Positions 51,225 through 59,562 of a stretch of 64,000 nucleotides of DNA are shown here, in pieces. Where the stretch lies: positions 1 through 64,000 of the forward strand of contig NZ_JAHTKI010000023.1 in assembly GCF_019145475.1 (NCBI RefSeq). The letters run 5' to 3'. Position numbers and translations under genes: made by a program. The DNA is from Pseudomonas botevensis. GTDB lineage: Bacteria; Pseudomonadota; Gammaproteobacteria; Pseudomonadales; Pseudomonadaceae. Below the pieces are notes generated by a model. That model did not search any database. It had not been told where the DNA came from and saw only the letters and a list, made by a program, of their open reading frames with translations. The number at the start of each line of letters is the position of its first letter. Position 1 is the first letter of the stretch.

Positions 51225-52127
51225 ATGCACATATTGCTGACCGGCGGTACTGGTTTGATAGGACGTCAGCTCTGCCGGCACTGGCTGGCGCAGGGGCATC
51301 GGTTGACCGTGTGGAGTCGGCGCCCGGAAAAAGTCGGAAAAATCTGCGGTGCGTCCGTGCGGGGCATCGCTCGCCTGGAAGATTTCGGCGAAGAGCCGGT
51401 GGATGTGATCGTCAATCTGGCCGGCGCGCCGATTGCCGATCGGCCGTGGACGCATCGGCGCAAGGCGCTGTTGTGGAGCAGCCGCATCACCCTCACCGAA
51501 CGCGTGCTGGCGTGGCTGGAAACCCGCTCGCAGAAGCCTGATTTGTTGATTTCCGGCTCGGCGATCGGTTGGTACGGCGACGGCGGTGAGCGCGAGCTGA
51601 CGGAGGCGTCACCCCCGGTGATCGATGATTTCGCCAGCCAGTTGTGCATCGCCTGGGAAGAAACCGCGCAACGCGCCGAAGCCTTGGGGATTCGCGTGGT
51701 GCTGGTGCGAACCGGGCTGGTGCTGTCGGCCGAGGGCGGCTTTTTGTCGCGGCTGCTGTTGCCCTTCAAACTTGGGCTGGGCGGGCCTTTGGGCAATGGC
51801 CGGCAGTGGATGCCGTGGATTCATATCGATGACCAAATCGCCCTGGTTGATTTTCTTCTGCACCGCAATCAGGCGAGCGGTCCTTATAATGCGTGCGCGC
51901 CGAAACCAGTGCGCAACCGCGAATTCGCCAAGACCCTGGGCAGTGTGCTGCATCGCCCGGCGTTCATGCCGATGCCGACCCTCGCGTTGAAGGTCGGGCT
52001 CGGCGAAATGTCATTGTTGTTGCTGGGCGGCCAACGGGCCGCGCCGGCACGCTTGCTGGAAGCCGGTTTCACTTTCCGGTTCACGGATTTACGCGCGGCC
52101 CTGGACGATCTCTCCAGCCGCCTCTGA
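51225..52127 (+). CDS. TIGR01777-type epimerase, YfcH-like (300 aa)
   Basis: NAD-dependent epimerase/dehydratase family protein of the YfcH/TIGR01777 group. LLTGGTGLIGRQLCRHW is the nucleotide motif; SGSAIGWYGDGGERELTEASPP and GGQRAAPARLLEAGFTFRF are family-typical. No substrate is known. GAGGA lies about 6 bases before the ATG. It is 13 bases from hemH and co-transcribed; the neighbour and the shared light-regulon region suggest a link to tetrapyrrole or redox metabolism, but that is inference. Confidence 0.88.
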   Translation: MHILLTGGTGLIGRQLCRHWLAQGHRLTVWSRRPEKVGKICGASVRGIARLEDFGEEPVDVIVNLAGAPIADRPWTHRRKALLWSSRITLTERVLAWLETRSQKPDLLISGSAIGWYGDGGERELTEASPPVIDDFASQLCIAWEETAQRAEALGIRVVLVRTGLVLSAEGGFLSRLLLPFKLGLGGPLGNGRQWMPWIHIDDQIALVDFLLHRNQASGPYNACAPKPVRNREFAKTLGSVLHRPAFMPMPTLALKVGLGEMSLLLLGGQRAAPARLLEAGFTFRFTDLRAALDDLSSRL

Positions 52128-52140
52128 AATAGGACGTTGC

Positions 52141-53163
52141 ATGACCGATCACGCCTTGCTTCTGGTCAACCTGGGTTCGCCGGCCTCCACTTCGGTGGCC
52201 GACCTGCGCAGCTACCTCAATCAATTCCTGATGGACCCGTACGTGATCGACCTGCCGTGGCCCGTGCGCCGCCTGCTGGTTTCGCTGATCCTGATCAAAC
52301 GCCCCGAACAATCGGCCCATGCCTATGCCTCGATCTGGTGGGACGAGGGTTCGCCGCTGGTGGTCCTCAGCCGCCGCCTGCAACAGCAGATGACTGCGCA
52401 ATGGGCCCACGGCCCGGTGGAACTGGCGATGCGTTACGGCGAGCCGTCGATCGAGTCGGCCCTGTTGAAACTGGTCGCGGCGGGGCACAAACGCATCACG
52501 CTGGCGCCGCTTTATCCACAGTTCGCCGACAGCACCACCACCACGGTGATCGAAGAAGCCAGGCGCGTGCTGCGGGCGCACAAGCTCGACGTACAGCTCT
52601 CGGTGTTGCAGCCGTTCTACGATCAACCGGAATACCTCGATGCCCTGGTGGAAAGCGCCAGGCCGCATTTGCAGCAGGATTACGATCACCTGTTGCTGAG
52701 CTTCCATGGCTTGCCGGAACGGCACCTGAAAAAGCTCAATCCGGGGCACAGTTTCGAGGGCGGTGGGGATTGCTGCGCCGGTGCGCCACCGGAGGTGGTT
52801 GCCACCTGCTATCGCGGCCAGTGCCTGCGTACGGCGGCGGAGTTCGCCAAGCGCATGGGCATCCCGGACGGCAAATGGTCGGTGTCGTTTCAGTCGCGGC
52901 TGGGCCGGGCCAAATGGATCGAACCCTACACCGAAGCGCGGCTGGATGAACTGGCGAAAAGCGGCGTGAAGAAAATTCTGGTGATGTGCCCGGCGTTTGT
53001 CGCCGATTGCATCGAGACTCTGGAAGAGATTGGTGATCGCGGCAGGGAGCAGTTCCGCGAGGCGGGAGGGGAGGAACTGGTGTTGGTGCCGTGCCTGAAT
53101 GATGACGTGCAGTGGGCCAAGGCTTTGGCGACTTTGTGTGAGCGAGCGCCGTTGGCGCTTTGA
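52141..53163 (+). CDS. hemH: Ferrochelatase (340 aa)
   Basis: Last step of heme synthesis, inserting ferrous iron into protoporphyrin IX. The N-terminal LLVNLGSPASTSVADLRSYL and the active-site LSFHGLPERHLKK (catalytic His) are clear. EPYTEARLDELAKSGVKKILVMCPAFVADCIETLEEI near the C-terminus supplies the conserved Glu. Cys pairs (CCAG and CYRGQC) are seen in the middle. It forms an operon with the epimerase gene. Accumulated porphyrins generate singlet oxygen in light, so placement beside photolyase genes is meaningful. Confidence 0.97.
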   Translation: MTDHALLLVNLGSPASTSVADLRSYLNQFLMDPYVIDLPWPVRRLLVSLILIKRPEQSAHAYASIWWDEGSPLVVLSRRLQQQMTAQWAHGPVELAMRYGEPSIESALLKLVAAGHKRITLAPLYPQFADSTTTTVIEEARRVLRAHKLDVQLSVLQPFYDQPEYLDALVESARPHLQQDYDHLLLSFHGLPERHLKKLNPGHSFEGGGDCCAGAPPEVVATCYRGQCLRTAAEFAKRMGIPDGKWSVSFQSRLGRAKWIEPYTEARLDELAKSGVKKILVMCPAFVADCIETLEEIGDRGREQFREAGGEELVLVPCLNDDVQWAKALATLCERAPLAL

Positions 53164-53166
53164 CAC

Positions 53167-53231
53167 CTTCGCGAGCGAGCCCGCTTCCACAGGTTTACCT
53201 TTATCTGTGGGAGCGGGCTTGCTCGCGAAAG
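53167..53231. repeat. REP element pair, inverted
   Basis: CTTCGCGAGCGAGCCCGCTT and TGGGAGCGGGCTTGCTCGCG face each other between the convergent hemH and uraA genes. It belongs to the same GCTCGCG class as the pair at 15207-15292. Confidence 0.85.
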
Positions 53232-53262
53232 CGGTCTGTCAGGCAATGAAGCACCAAAGCCT

Positions 53263-54537
53263 TCAGATCAGCGGTTCATCCGCCTTCTTTTCTTTCCAGC
53301 CGTCATTGCCCGGCAGGATCAGGTTCAGCGCAATCGCCACCACCGCGCACAGCGCGATGCCTTTGAGACCGAAGTCGTCAGGGCCGGTGCCGGTGCCGAC
53401 CAGCACACCGCCGATACCGAACACCAGCGTCACCGAAACGATCACCAGATTACGCGCCTCGCCCAGGTCGATCTTGTGACGGATCAGGGTGTTCATCCCC
53501 ACCGCCGCGATCGAACCGAACAGCAGGCACAGAATCCCGCCCATCACCGGCACCGGAATGCTTTGCAGCAGGGCGCCGAACTTGCCGATGAACGCCAGGG
53601 AGATGGCGAAGATCGCCGCCCAGGTCATGATTTTCGGGTTGTAGTTCTTGGTCAGCATCACCGCGCCAGTCACTTCGGCGTAGGTGGTGTTCGGTGGACC
53701 GCCGAACAGGCCGGCCGCCGTGGTGGCGATGCCGTCACCCAGCAGGGTGCGATGCAGGCCTGGCTTCTTCAGGTAGTCGCGACCGGTCACGCTGCCGACT
53801 GCAATCACGCCGCCGATGTGTTCGATGGCCGGGGCCAGCGCCACCGGGACGATGAACAGGATCGCCTGCCAGTTGAATTCCGGTGCGGTGAAGTTCGGCA
53901 GGGCGAACCAGGGTGCGGCGGCGATCTTCGCGGTGTCGACCACGCCGAAGTAGAACGACAGGGCAAACCCCACCAGCACGCCGGAAATGATCGGCACCAG
54001 ACGGAAGATGCCTTTGCCGAACACCGCCACGATCAACGTGGTCAGCAGTGCCGGCATCGAGATCATCATCGCGGTCTGGTAATGGATCAGCTCGGAACCG
54101 TCGCCGGCCTTGCCCATCGCCATGTTCGCGGCAATCGGCGCCATGGCCAGGCCGATGGAGATGATGACGGGGCCAATCACCACCGGCGGCAGCAGGCGGT
54201 CGATGAAGCCGGTGCCTTTGATCTTCACGGCCAGGCCGAGGAAGGTGTAGACGAAACCGGCGGCCATCACGCCGCCCATGGTCGCGGCGAGGCCGAACTG
54301 GCCCTTGGCGAGGATGATCGGGGTGATGAAGGCGAAGCTCGATGCGAGGAACACCGGCACCTGGCGTCCGGTGACGATCTGGAACAGGATCGTGCCCAGA
54401 CCGGCGGTGAACAGTGCCACGTTCGGGTCAAGGCCCGTGATCAGCGGCATCAGCACCAGGGCGCCGAAAGCCACGAACAGCATCTGCGCGCCGGACAGCA
54501 CCGTGCGCCAGAGCGGATCGTTGAACTCTTGCTGCAT
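53263..54537 (-). CDS. uraA: UraA-type uracil/nucleobase permease (424 aa)
   Basis: Inner-membrane nucleobase:cation symporter (NCS2 family) with about 14 hydrophobic segments. Conserved parts are FVAFGALVLMPLITGLDPNVALFTAGLGTILFQ at the start, PVALAPAIEHIGGVIAVGSVTGRDYLKKPGLHRTLLGDGIAT in the middle (contains the substrate Glu) and GGPPNTTYAEVTGAV. It follows upp on the same strand by 2 bases, so uptake and phosphoribosylation of uracil are encoded together. Confidence 0.94.
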   Translation of the reverse strand: MQQEFNDPLWRTVLSGAQMLFVAFGALVLMPLITGLDPNVALFTAGLGTILFQIVTGRQVPVFLASSFAFITPIILAKGQFGLAATMGGVMAAGFVYTFLGLAVKIKGTGFIDRLLPPVVIGPVIISIGLAMAPIAANMAMGKAGDGSELIHYQTAMMISMPALLTTLIVAVFGKGIFRLVPIISGVLVGFALSFYFGVVDTAKIAAAPWFALPNFTAPEFNWQAILFIVPVALAPAIEHIGGVIAVGSVTGRDYLKKPGLHRTLLGDGIATTAAGLFGGPPNTTYAEVTGAVMLTKNYNPKIMTWAAIFAISLAFIGKFGALLQSIPVPVMGGILCLLFGSIAAVGMNTLIRHKIDLGEARNLVIVSVTLVFGIGGVLVGTGTGPDDFGLKGIALCAVVAIALNLILPGNDGWKEKKADEPLI

Positions 54538-54539
54538 GC

Positions 54540-55178
54540 TTACGCGTCCTTCTGCTTGGTGCCGAAGATCTTGTCACCGGCATCGCCAAGCCCTGGGATG
54601 ATGTAACCGTGTTCGTTCAGTTTCTGATCAATGGAAGCGGTGTAGATGGTCACGTCCGGGTGAGCCTTCTCGACGGCGGCGATGCCTTCCGGCGCGGCCA
54701 CCAGCACCATCGCGCGGATATCCTTGCAGCCGGCCTTCTTCAGCAGGTCGATGGTCGCGACCATGGAGCTGCCGGTGGCGAGCATCGGGTCGATGATCAT
54801 TGCCAGGCGTTCGTCGATTTCCGGAACCAGTTTTTCCAGATAGGTGTGGGCTTGCAGGGTTTCCTCGTTGCGGGCAACGCCCACGGCGGAAACCTTGGCA
54901 CCCGGGATCAGGCTCAGCACGCCTTCGAGCATGCCGATGCCGGCGCGCAGGATCGGCACGACGGTGATTTTCTTGCCGGCGATTTTCTCGACCGACACGG
55001 TGCCGCACCAGCCTGGAATCTCGTAGCTTTCCAGGGGCAGGTCTTTGGTGGCTTCATAGGTCAACAGGGCGCCGACTTCCTGAGCGAGCTCGCGGAAATT
55101 CTTGGTGCTGATGTCTGCGCGGCGCATAAGGCCGAGTTTGTGACGGATCAGCGGATGGCGGATCTCGAGGATGGGCAT
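54540..55178 (-). CDS. upp: Uracil phosphoribosyltransferase (212 aa)
   Basis: Converts uracil and PRPP to UMP. The PRPP loop is MIIDPMLATGSSMVATIDLLKK at about 126, and the uracil loop TIYTASIDQKLNEHGYIIPGLGDAGDKIFGT at the C-terminus. The 212-residue length is that of other pseudomonads. The ATG at 55178 starts the conserved PILEIRHPLIRHKLGLMRR. It is the first gene of upp-uraA and diverges from hpt across a gap with two perfect palindromes. Confidence 0.97.
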   Translation of the reverse strand: MPILEIRHPLIRHKLGLMRRADISTKNFRELAQEVGALLTYEATKDLPLESYEIPGWCGTVSVEKIAGKKITVVPILRAGIGMLEGVLSLIPGAKVSAVGVARNEETLQAHTYLEKLVPEIDERLAMIIDPMLATGSSMVATIDLLKKAGCKDIRAMVLVAAPEGIAAVEKAHPDVTIYTASIDQKLNEHGYIIPGLGDAGDKIFGTKQKDA

Positions 55179-55213
55179 GGGAAAGGCTCCGGCGGCGGGC
55201 AAAAAAACCGGCC

Positions 55214-55251
55214 TAGATTAATCTATCCGAGGGTGATGTCCTATAGGACAT
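55214..55251. promoter_or_regulatory. Two palindromes in the divergent upp/hpt promoter region
   Basis: TAGATTAATCTA (55214-55225) and ATGTCCTATAGGACAT (55236-55251) are exact palindromes of 12 and 16 bases, spaced by 10 bases in the 166-base gap between the two salvage genes. They are good candidates for operator sites of a regulator shared by both. Confidence 0.5.
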
Positions 55252-55344
55252 ACAGTACGTTAGTCCATAAAGGCTTGATTCGGCCTCTTGGGATGCGTAC
55301 CTTTGCCCGCTTTTCCGAAACCGACCCCCCTCCTGGAGAGCGCC

Positions 55345-55902
55345 ATGTCCGCTGATCTCGAGCATATCCGTCAAATCATGCGAGAGGCTGACTGCCTGTA
55401 CACCGAAGCTGAAGTCGAGGCGGCCATCGCCCGCGTCGGTGCACAAATCAACGAACAACTGGCAGAGAGCAACCCGGTGGTGTTCTGTGTGATGAACGGC
55501 GGCCTGATCTTCTCCGGCAAACTGCTGACCCATCTGCACTTCCCGCTGGAAGCGTCCTACCTGCACGCGACCCGTTATCGCAACGAAACCAGCGGCGGCG
55601 ACCTGTTCTGGAAAGCCAAGCCGGAAGTGTCGTTCATCGACCGCGACGTGCTGATCATCGACGACATCCTCGACGAGGGGCACACCCTGGGCGCGATCAT
55701 CGACTTCTGCAAACACGCCGGCGCCCGTGCGGTACACACCGCCGTGCTGATCGACAAGGATCACGACCGCAAGGCACGTCCTGACCTGAAAGCCGATTTC
55801 GTCGGCCTGCCGTGCGTCGACCGTTACATCTTCGGTTACGGCATGGACTACAAAGGCTACTGGCGCAACGCCAACGGGATCTTTGCCGTCAAGGGCATGT
55901 AA
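55345..55902 (+). CDS. hpt: Hypoxanthine-guanine phosphoribosyltransferase (185 aa)
   Basis: Purine salvage enzyme that uses PRPP. The PRPP-binding loop is DVLIIDDILDEGHTLGAI at about 95-115, with FCVMNGGLIFSGKL before it and a late KADFVGLPCVDRYIFGYGMDYKGYWRN. The ATG at 55345 has GGAG 8 bases upstream; an upstream in-frame codon would add 19 residues. The gene is single and is followed by a REP hairpin. Confidence 0.93.
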   Translation: MSADLEHIRQIMREADCLYTEAEVEAAIARVGAQINEQLAESNPVVFCVMNGGLIFSGKLLTHLHFPLEASYLHATRYRNETSGGDLFWKAKPEVSFIDRDVLIIDDILDEGHTLGAIIDFCKHAGARAVHTAVLIDKDHDRKARPDLKADFVGLPCVDRYIFGYGMDYKGYWRNANGIFAVKGM

Positions 55903-55917
55903 GAACCTGCATTGCTC

Positions 55918-55947
55918 TTGTGGGAGCGGCCTTGCCCGCTCCCACAA
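55918..55947 (+). repeat. REP-type hairpin after hpt
   Basis: TTGTGGGAGCGG and CCGCTCCCACAA pair around a short CCTTGC loop, starting 15 bases past the hpt stop. It is a single REP unit that may also terminate hpt. Confidence 0.75.
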
Positions 55948-56005
55948 AAACCATGGCTCCCGCGCTCCCATGCTAGAGTGCCCGGCCCCGCCCCCGGAGC
56001 CTGTC

Positions 56006-56485
56006 ATGAGCTTGTTGATCCGTTGCTGCGCCGCCCTGTTGCTGTCTCTCAGCCTGCCCCTGGCTGCCGCCCCGATGCACAGTCAATTCCTGCCGCCGGA
56101 CGACCTGACCCTGCGCGACGCAGAGCCCGAGCAACAGCAACTGATGCAGGTCACCGACTATTCGGTGGTGATCGGCGCCCAGCGCCAGTCCAACCAGCAG
56201 CCGATTCCGGTCACTTCGCCGCTGATGATTCGTCTCAAGGGCAAATCCCTGAACAAGGGCGCGACGATCAATCAGGTGCTGGTCAATTTCGATGGCGAAA
56301 GCAAAAGCCTGAAAAAACCGGTGTTCGACGACAAGAGCAAGACCCTCACCTTGTTCTACCCGCTGGCCCAGTACCGGGTGGTGATCGATCTTTTGCGCAA
56401 TGACACCGTTTATGTGCAGTTCCTGAGCTACGCCAACGGTCATATCTGGGCCGATCTGCACACCGGCAGCACGCGCGCGCGTTGA
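56006..56485 (+). CDS. Small exported protein of unknown function (159 aa)
   Basis: Not recognised. A signal peptide covers about residues 1-22 (LIRCCAALLLSLSLPLAAA), so it is exported. The mature part alternates polar and hydrophobic residues (DYSVVIGAQRQSNQQPIPVTSPLMIRLKG; LTLFYPLAQYRVVIDLL), consistent with a small beta-sandwich. In P. aeruginosa it corresponds in position to PA4644 (from memory). The ATG at 56006 is chosen because GGAGCC lies upstream and the signal peptide then begins at once; earlier in-frame starts run through the REP hairpin. Confidence 0.75.
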   Translation: MSLLIRCCAALLLSLSLPLAAAPMHSQFLPPDDLTLRDAEPEQQQLMQVTDYSVVIGAQRQSNQQPIPVTSPLMIRLKGKSLNKGATINQVLVNFDGESKSLKKPVFDDKSKTLTLFYPLAQYRVVIDLLRNDTVYVQFLSYANGHIWADLHTGSTRAR

Positions 56486-56548
56486 GCCCGGCGCCTGCGC
56501 AGGGGTAAACTGCCCGCCCCGTGAAATGTCTGCGAGCTGGAGTCGGCA

Positions 56549-56836
56549 ATGCGTAAAGATAAGAAGCAAGTGATTGGTGACGAGATCGGCGATGAGCAGA
56601 TCAAGCTGTTTCTCGATTTTGAACCGGTCGATGCCACCTCGCCGTCGCTGCACAAACTGGTCAAGGCCTACCGTGGCCTGCGCATCGACGACTTCGAGCG
56701 GTTCCTGACGTTCTTCGTCGCGGCCGGTTACGACGTGGATGGCAAGGACGAACAGGGCAAGACCTTTGTCGAGCTGATCCAGGATCAGCGCAATGCGCCG
56801 GATTACATCGAGCTGATCGCGAAGGCTCGCGGTTAA
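56549..56836 (+). CDS. PA4642-family small protein (95 aa)
   Basis: Function unknown; conserved in pseudomonads as the PA4642 family. The protein is soluble and mostly helical (KKQVIGDEIGDEQIKLFLDFEPVDATSPSLHKLVKAYRGLRIDDFERFL). Near the C-terminus, GYDVDGKDEQGKTFVELI resembles an ankyrin-like or helical hairpin segment. GAGCTGGAG lies 10 bases before the ATG. It lies 63 bases after the exported-protein gene and is probably co-transcribed, ending at a strong terminator. Confidence 0.82.
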   Translation: MRKDKKQVIGDEIGDEQIKLFLDFEPVDATSPSLHKLVKAYRGLRIDDFERFLTFFVAAGYDVDGKDEQGKTFVELIQDQRNAPDYIELIAKARG

Positions 56837-56854
56837 GCGCAAAAGACCGCAGCC

Positions 56855-56895
56855 AAAAAAAACGCCCCGCACTCACCGAGTGCGGGGCGTTTTTT
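56855..56895. terminator. Bidirectional terminator between PA4642-family gene and mqo
   Basis: ACGCCCCGCACTC and GAGTGCGGGGCGT pair perfectly around an ACC loop, with an eight-A run before and a six-T run after. It serves the convergent genes on both sides. Confidence 0.95.
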
Positions 56896-56907
56896 CATGC
56901 GGCGGGA

Positions 56908-58416
56908 TCAAGCGTAGCTTGGGGTCTCGCTGCTTTCTTCGACCAGCTCCAGAGCGATGTTGTTCTGCGTGTTGATCTTGCGATACAGCGCAGCATCGGT
57001 TTCCAGAACCTTTTCCCGGGCCGGGAAGATTTCTGCCAGTTTGGCAGCCCATTCACCCTTGGCCTTGCTCGGGAAGCACTTCTCGATCAGTTCCAGCATG
57101 ATCGAAACGGTCACCGAGGCGCCTGGCGAAGCGCCGAGCAGGGCGGCGAGAGAGCCGTCCTTCGCGGCCACCAGTTCGGTGCCGAACTGCAGGATGCCGC
57201 CCTTTTTCGGGTCTTTCTTGATGATCTGCACCCGTTGGCCGGCCACTTCCAGGCGCCAGTCTTCGGCTTTCGCCTCAGGGTAGAAACGGCGCAGGGAGTC
57301 CAGACGCTGTTCCATCGATTGCATCACTTCGCTGACCAGGTATTTGGTCAGGTCCATGTTGTTCTTCGCCACGGCCAGCATCGGGCCGATGTTGCCGGCG
57401 CGAACCGACAGCGGCAGGTCCATGAAGGAGCCGTGCTTGAGGAACTTGGTGGTGAAGCCGGCGTATGGCCCGAACAGCAGGGATTTCTTGCCATCGACCA
57501 CGCGGGTGTCCAGGTGCGGCACCGACATCGGCGGCGAACCCACGGCGGCCTGGCTGTAGACCTTCGCCTGGTGGTGCTTGACCACTTCCGGGTTGTCGCA
57601 ACGCAGCCACTGGCCGCTGATCGGGAAGCCGCCAAAGCCTTTGCTTTCTTCGATGCCCGAGGCTTGCAGCAGCGGCAGGGCCGCGCCACCGGCGCCAAGG
57701 AAGACGAATTTGGCGTCGACTTCACGGCTGGCGCCGCTGTTGACGTCCTTGATGCTGACGGTCCAGCCGCTGGCGTTACGCTTGAGACCGGTCACGCGCT
57801 TGCAGTATTTGACCTGGGTGTCCGGAGCGGCAGTCAGGTGCTTGAGCAACTGATTGGTCAGCGCGCCGAAGTTGACGTCGGTGCCGTTGATCACGCGGGT
57901 GGCGGCGAGCACCTGGTCTTTCGGACGACCCGGCATCATCAGTGGCATCCACTCGGCCAGCTTCGCCTTGTCTTCGGTGTATTCCATGTCGGCAAACGCG
58001 TGGTGCTTGTGCAGCGTGTTGAAGCGTTCCTTGAGGAACGACACGCCTTTTTCACCCTCGACGTAGCTCAGGTGCGGCACCGGGCTGATGAAGGATTTGC
58101 ACGAGCCGAACGTGCTTTTTCTGGTCAGGTACGACCAGAACTGCTTCGACACCTCGAACTGGGTGTTGATGTGTACGGCCTTCTTGATGTCGACGCTGCC
58201 ATCGGCCGCCTGCGGCGTATAGTTCAGCTCGCACAGGCCGGCGTGGCCGGTGCCGGCGTTGTTCCACGGGTTGGAACTCTCCGCGGCACCAGAATCCATC
58301 AGCTCGACGACTTCCAGCTTGATCGCCGGGTCGAGCTCCTTGAGCAGTACTGCAAGGGTGGCACTCATGATGCCGGCCCCAACCAGAACTACGTCGACTG
58401 CTTCGTTATGCGCCAT
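56908..58416 (-). CDS. mqo: Malate:quinone oxidoreductase (502 aa)
   Basis: Membrane-associated FAD enzyme that oxidises malate to oxaloacetate and passes electrons to quinone, replacing NAD-malate dehydrogenase in many pseudomonads. VDVVLVGAGIMSATLAVLLKELDP is the FAD-binding start; SNPWNNAGTGHAGLCELNYTP and GKFGTELVAAKDGSLAALLGASPGAS-like parts (here QFGTELVAAKDGSLAALLGASPGAS) mark the family. The length of 502 aa matches MqoB. It is a single gene with a long untranslated or empty region upstream. Confidence 0.95.
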   Translation of the reverse strand: MAHNEAVDVVLVGAGIMSATLAVLLKELDPAIKLEVVELMDSGAAESSNPWNNAGTGHAGLCELNYTPQAADGSVDIKKAVHINTQFEVSKQFWSYLTRKSTFGSCKSFISPVPHLSYVEGEKGVSFLKERFNTLHKHHAFADMEYTEDKAKLAEWMPLMMPGRPKDQVLAATRVINGTDVNFGALTNQLLKHLTAAPDTQVKYCKRVTGLKRNASGWTVSIKDVNSGASREVDAKFVFLGAGGAALPLLQASGIEESKGFGGFPISGQWLRCDNPEVVKHHQAKVYSQAAVGSPPMSVPHLDTRVVDGKKSLLFGPYAGFTTKFLKHGSFMDLPLSVRAGNIGPMLAVAKNNMDLTKYLVSEVMQSMEQRLDSLRRFYPEAKAEDWRLEVAGQRVQIIKKDPKKGGILQFGTELVAAKDGSLAALLGASPGASVTVSIMLELIEKCFPSKAKGEWAAKLAEIFPAREKVLETDAALYRKINTQNNIALELVEESSETPSYA

Positions 58417-59119
58417 TTAACGCGTCTCCAAAATCTGCAGCACCAAATTGTCGGCATGGCTGCCAGGTGTCCGGGGCAGGTTCAGTGGCGCCCCAGATAC
58501 CCATGGCCAGGATCGCCATGTCCGAATCTTCGCAATTTTTCGCAACTTCGACGGATGCATGCGGCCTGGCTTCAAGAGTTCCATGAACTCATTTCAGCGC
58601 GCGGCTGGCAATTCGACTTATGGTCGAGACATCCGTTTGTGCAACCAAATCCGTAGCGGACAGGCTTCAGGCTCCGGTGTTCGAGGCGTTCCCGTTCCTG
58701 TGTCGTTGGGCTGTTTCAGACGCTAATGGTGCATGTTCAGACGCAAAACTATTCATTTGCTCGCCACACTCTTGTGAAGTTGTGAAAACCCGTTTTTTTC
58801 ACGCTCTTTTGAAGACGTGAACCTCAAAAAAGGGCTGTCCCAGGCTGGCACCGTGCCCGAAGGGGCAAACAACTCAGTGGCCGAGCGTCATGACAGCTCT
58901 GCAGATTCGCGAAAAGCGGGGATTTGCCAGGGAAACAGCAAGCACGCCAGCTTCACTCGATCTGTGTGGGCGGCTCTCTGTGGGCGATTTGGATGCCAAT
59001 GCAAGCGCATTGACGCTGTTGCGGGGCCCGATCAGGAGACGTCCTTATAATCGGGGGGAGATTGTATCGAAGAAATGCGGGGAGTTGGTCGAGTTTAATG
59101 ACTTTTATTAGGCATCCGG
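58417..59119. other. Gene-poor region upstream of mqo
   Basis: About 700 bases without a convincing protein gene; the short open frames present have no typical codon use, start or neighbours. An imperfect inverted repeat (CCCGTTTTTTTCACG at 58789-58803 with CGTGAACCTCAAAAAAGGG at 58816-58834) lies in the middle. TTATAAT around 59045-59051 resembles a -10 element but has no -35. It may hold the mqo promoter and a small RNA; neither is shown. Confidence 0.55.
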
Positions 59120-59353
59120 TCAGATGCTCAACATCGCCTGTGCCCGTGGGCGTGAACGCTGCTGTTCGACCCGGGCGCTGGCAGGCAGCGGCTGGTGCAG
59201 CCAGTTGAGGCGGATTTCTTCGATTTCCACCCAGCCGTCACCCATCGGCTGCAGGCTGCACTGTTTGAATGCCTGGCAGTGGCCGTTGCGGTCGAGCAGG
59301 GCAAAGCAGCGGTGCAGCGGGCGTGGAGCGAACAGCGAGATCAGATGACGCAT
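59120..59353 (-). CDS. Small conserved protein of unknown function (77 aa)
   Basis: Soluble small protein MRHLISLFAPRPLHRCFALL..., with a beta-rich middle (CQAFKQCSLQPMGDGWVEIEEIRLNWLHQPLP) and a basic, Arg-rich C-terminus. I do not recognise a function; similar small genes are common in pseudomonads. The ATG at 59353 has AAAGG 9 bases upstream and the coding sequence has normal codon use, so the gene is probably real. It lies between mqo and the YajG-type gene, from which it is divergent. Confidence 0.65.
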   Translation of the reverse strand: MRHLISLFAPRPLHRCFALLDRNGHCQAFKQCSLQPMGDGWVEIEEIRLNWLHQPLPASARVEQQRSRPRAQAMLSI

Positions 59354-59562
59354 GGCGATATACCTTTCTTTTCCTTGGGGTCGCACACAGGTTGTCAAAG
59401 GGCCGTGACGCGCACGTGTAAGGGGAGTGAAGAATCTGTGACAGGAACCGCGGCCGACGGGCTCTGTCAGACATTTCAGTATTCACTGACGGGTGCTGGT
59501 GACCCACAGTGGCCCACCGCTATACTGCCGGCCTGTTTGTGCCTGATTCTGGAGAGAAGAGC

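Noticed and set aside
58448..59111. Short open frames upstream of mqo
   Set aside because: None has a good binding site, normal codon use or conserved-looking composition; they overlap one another in different frames.
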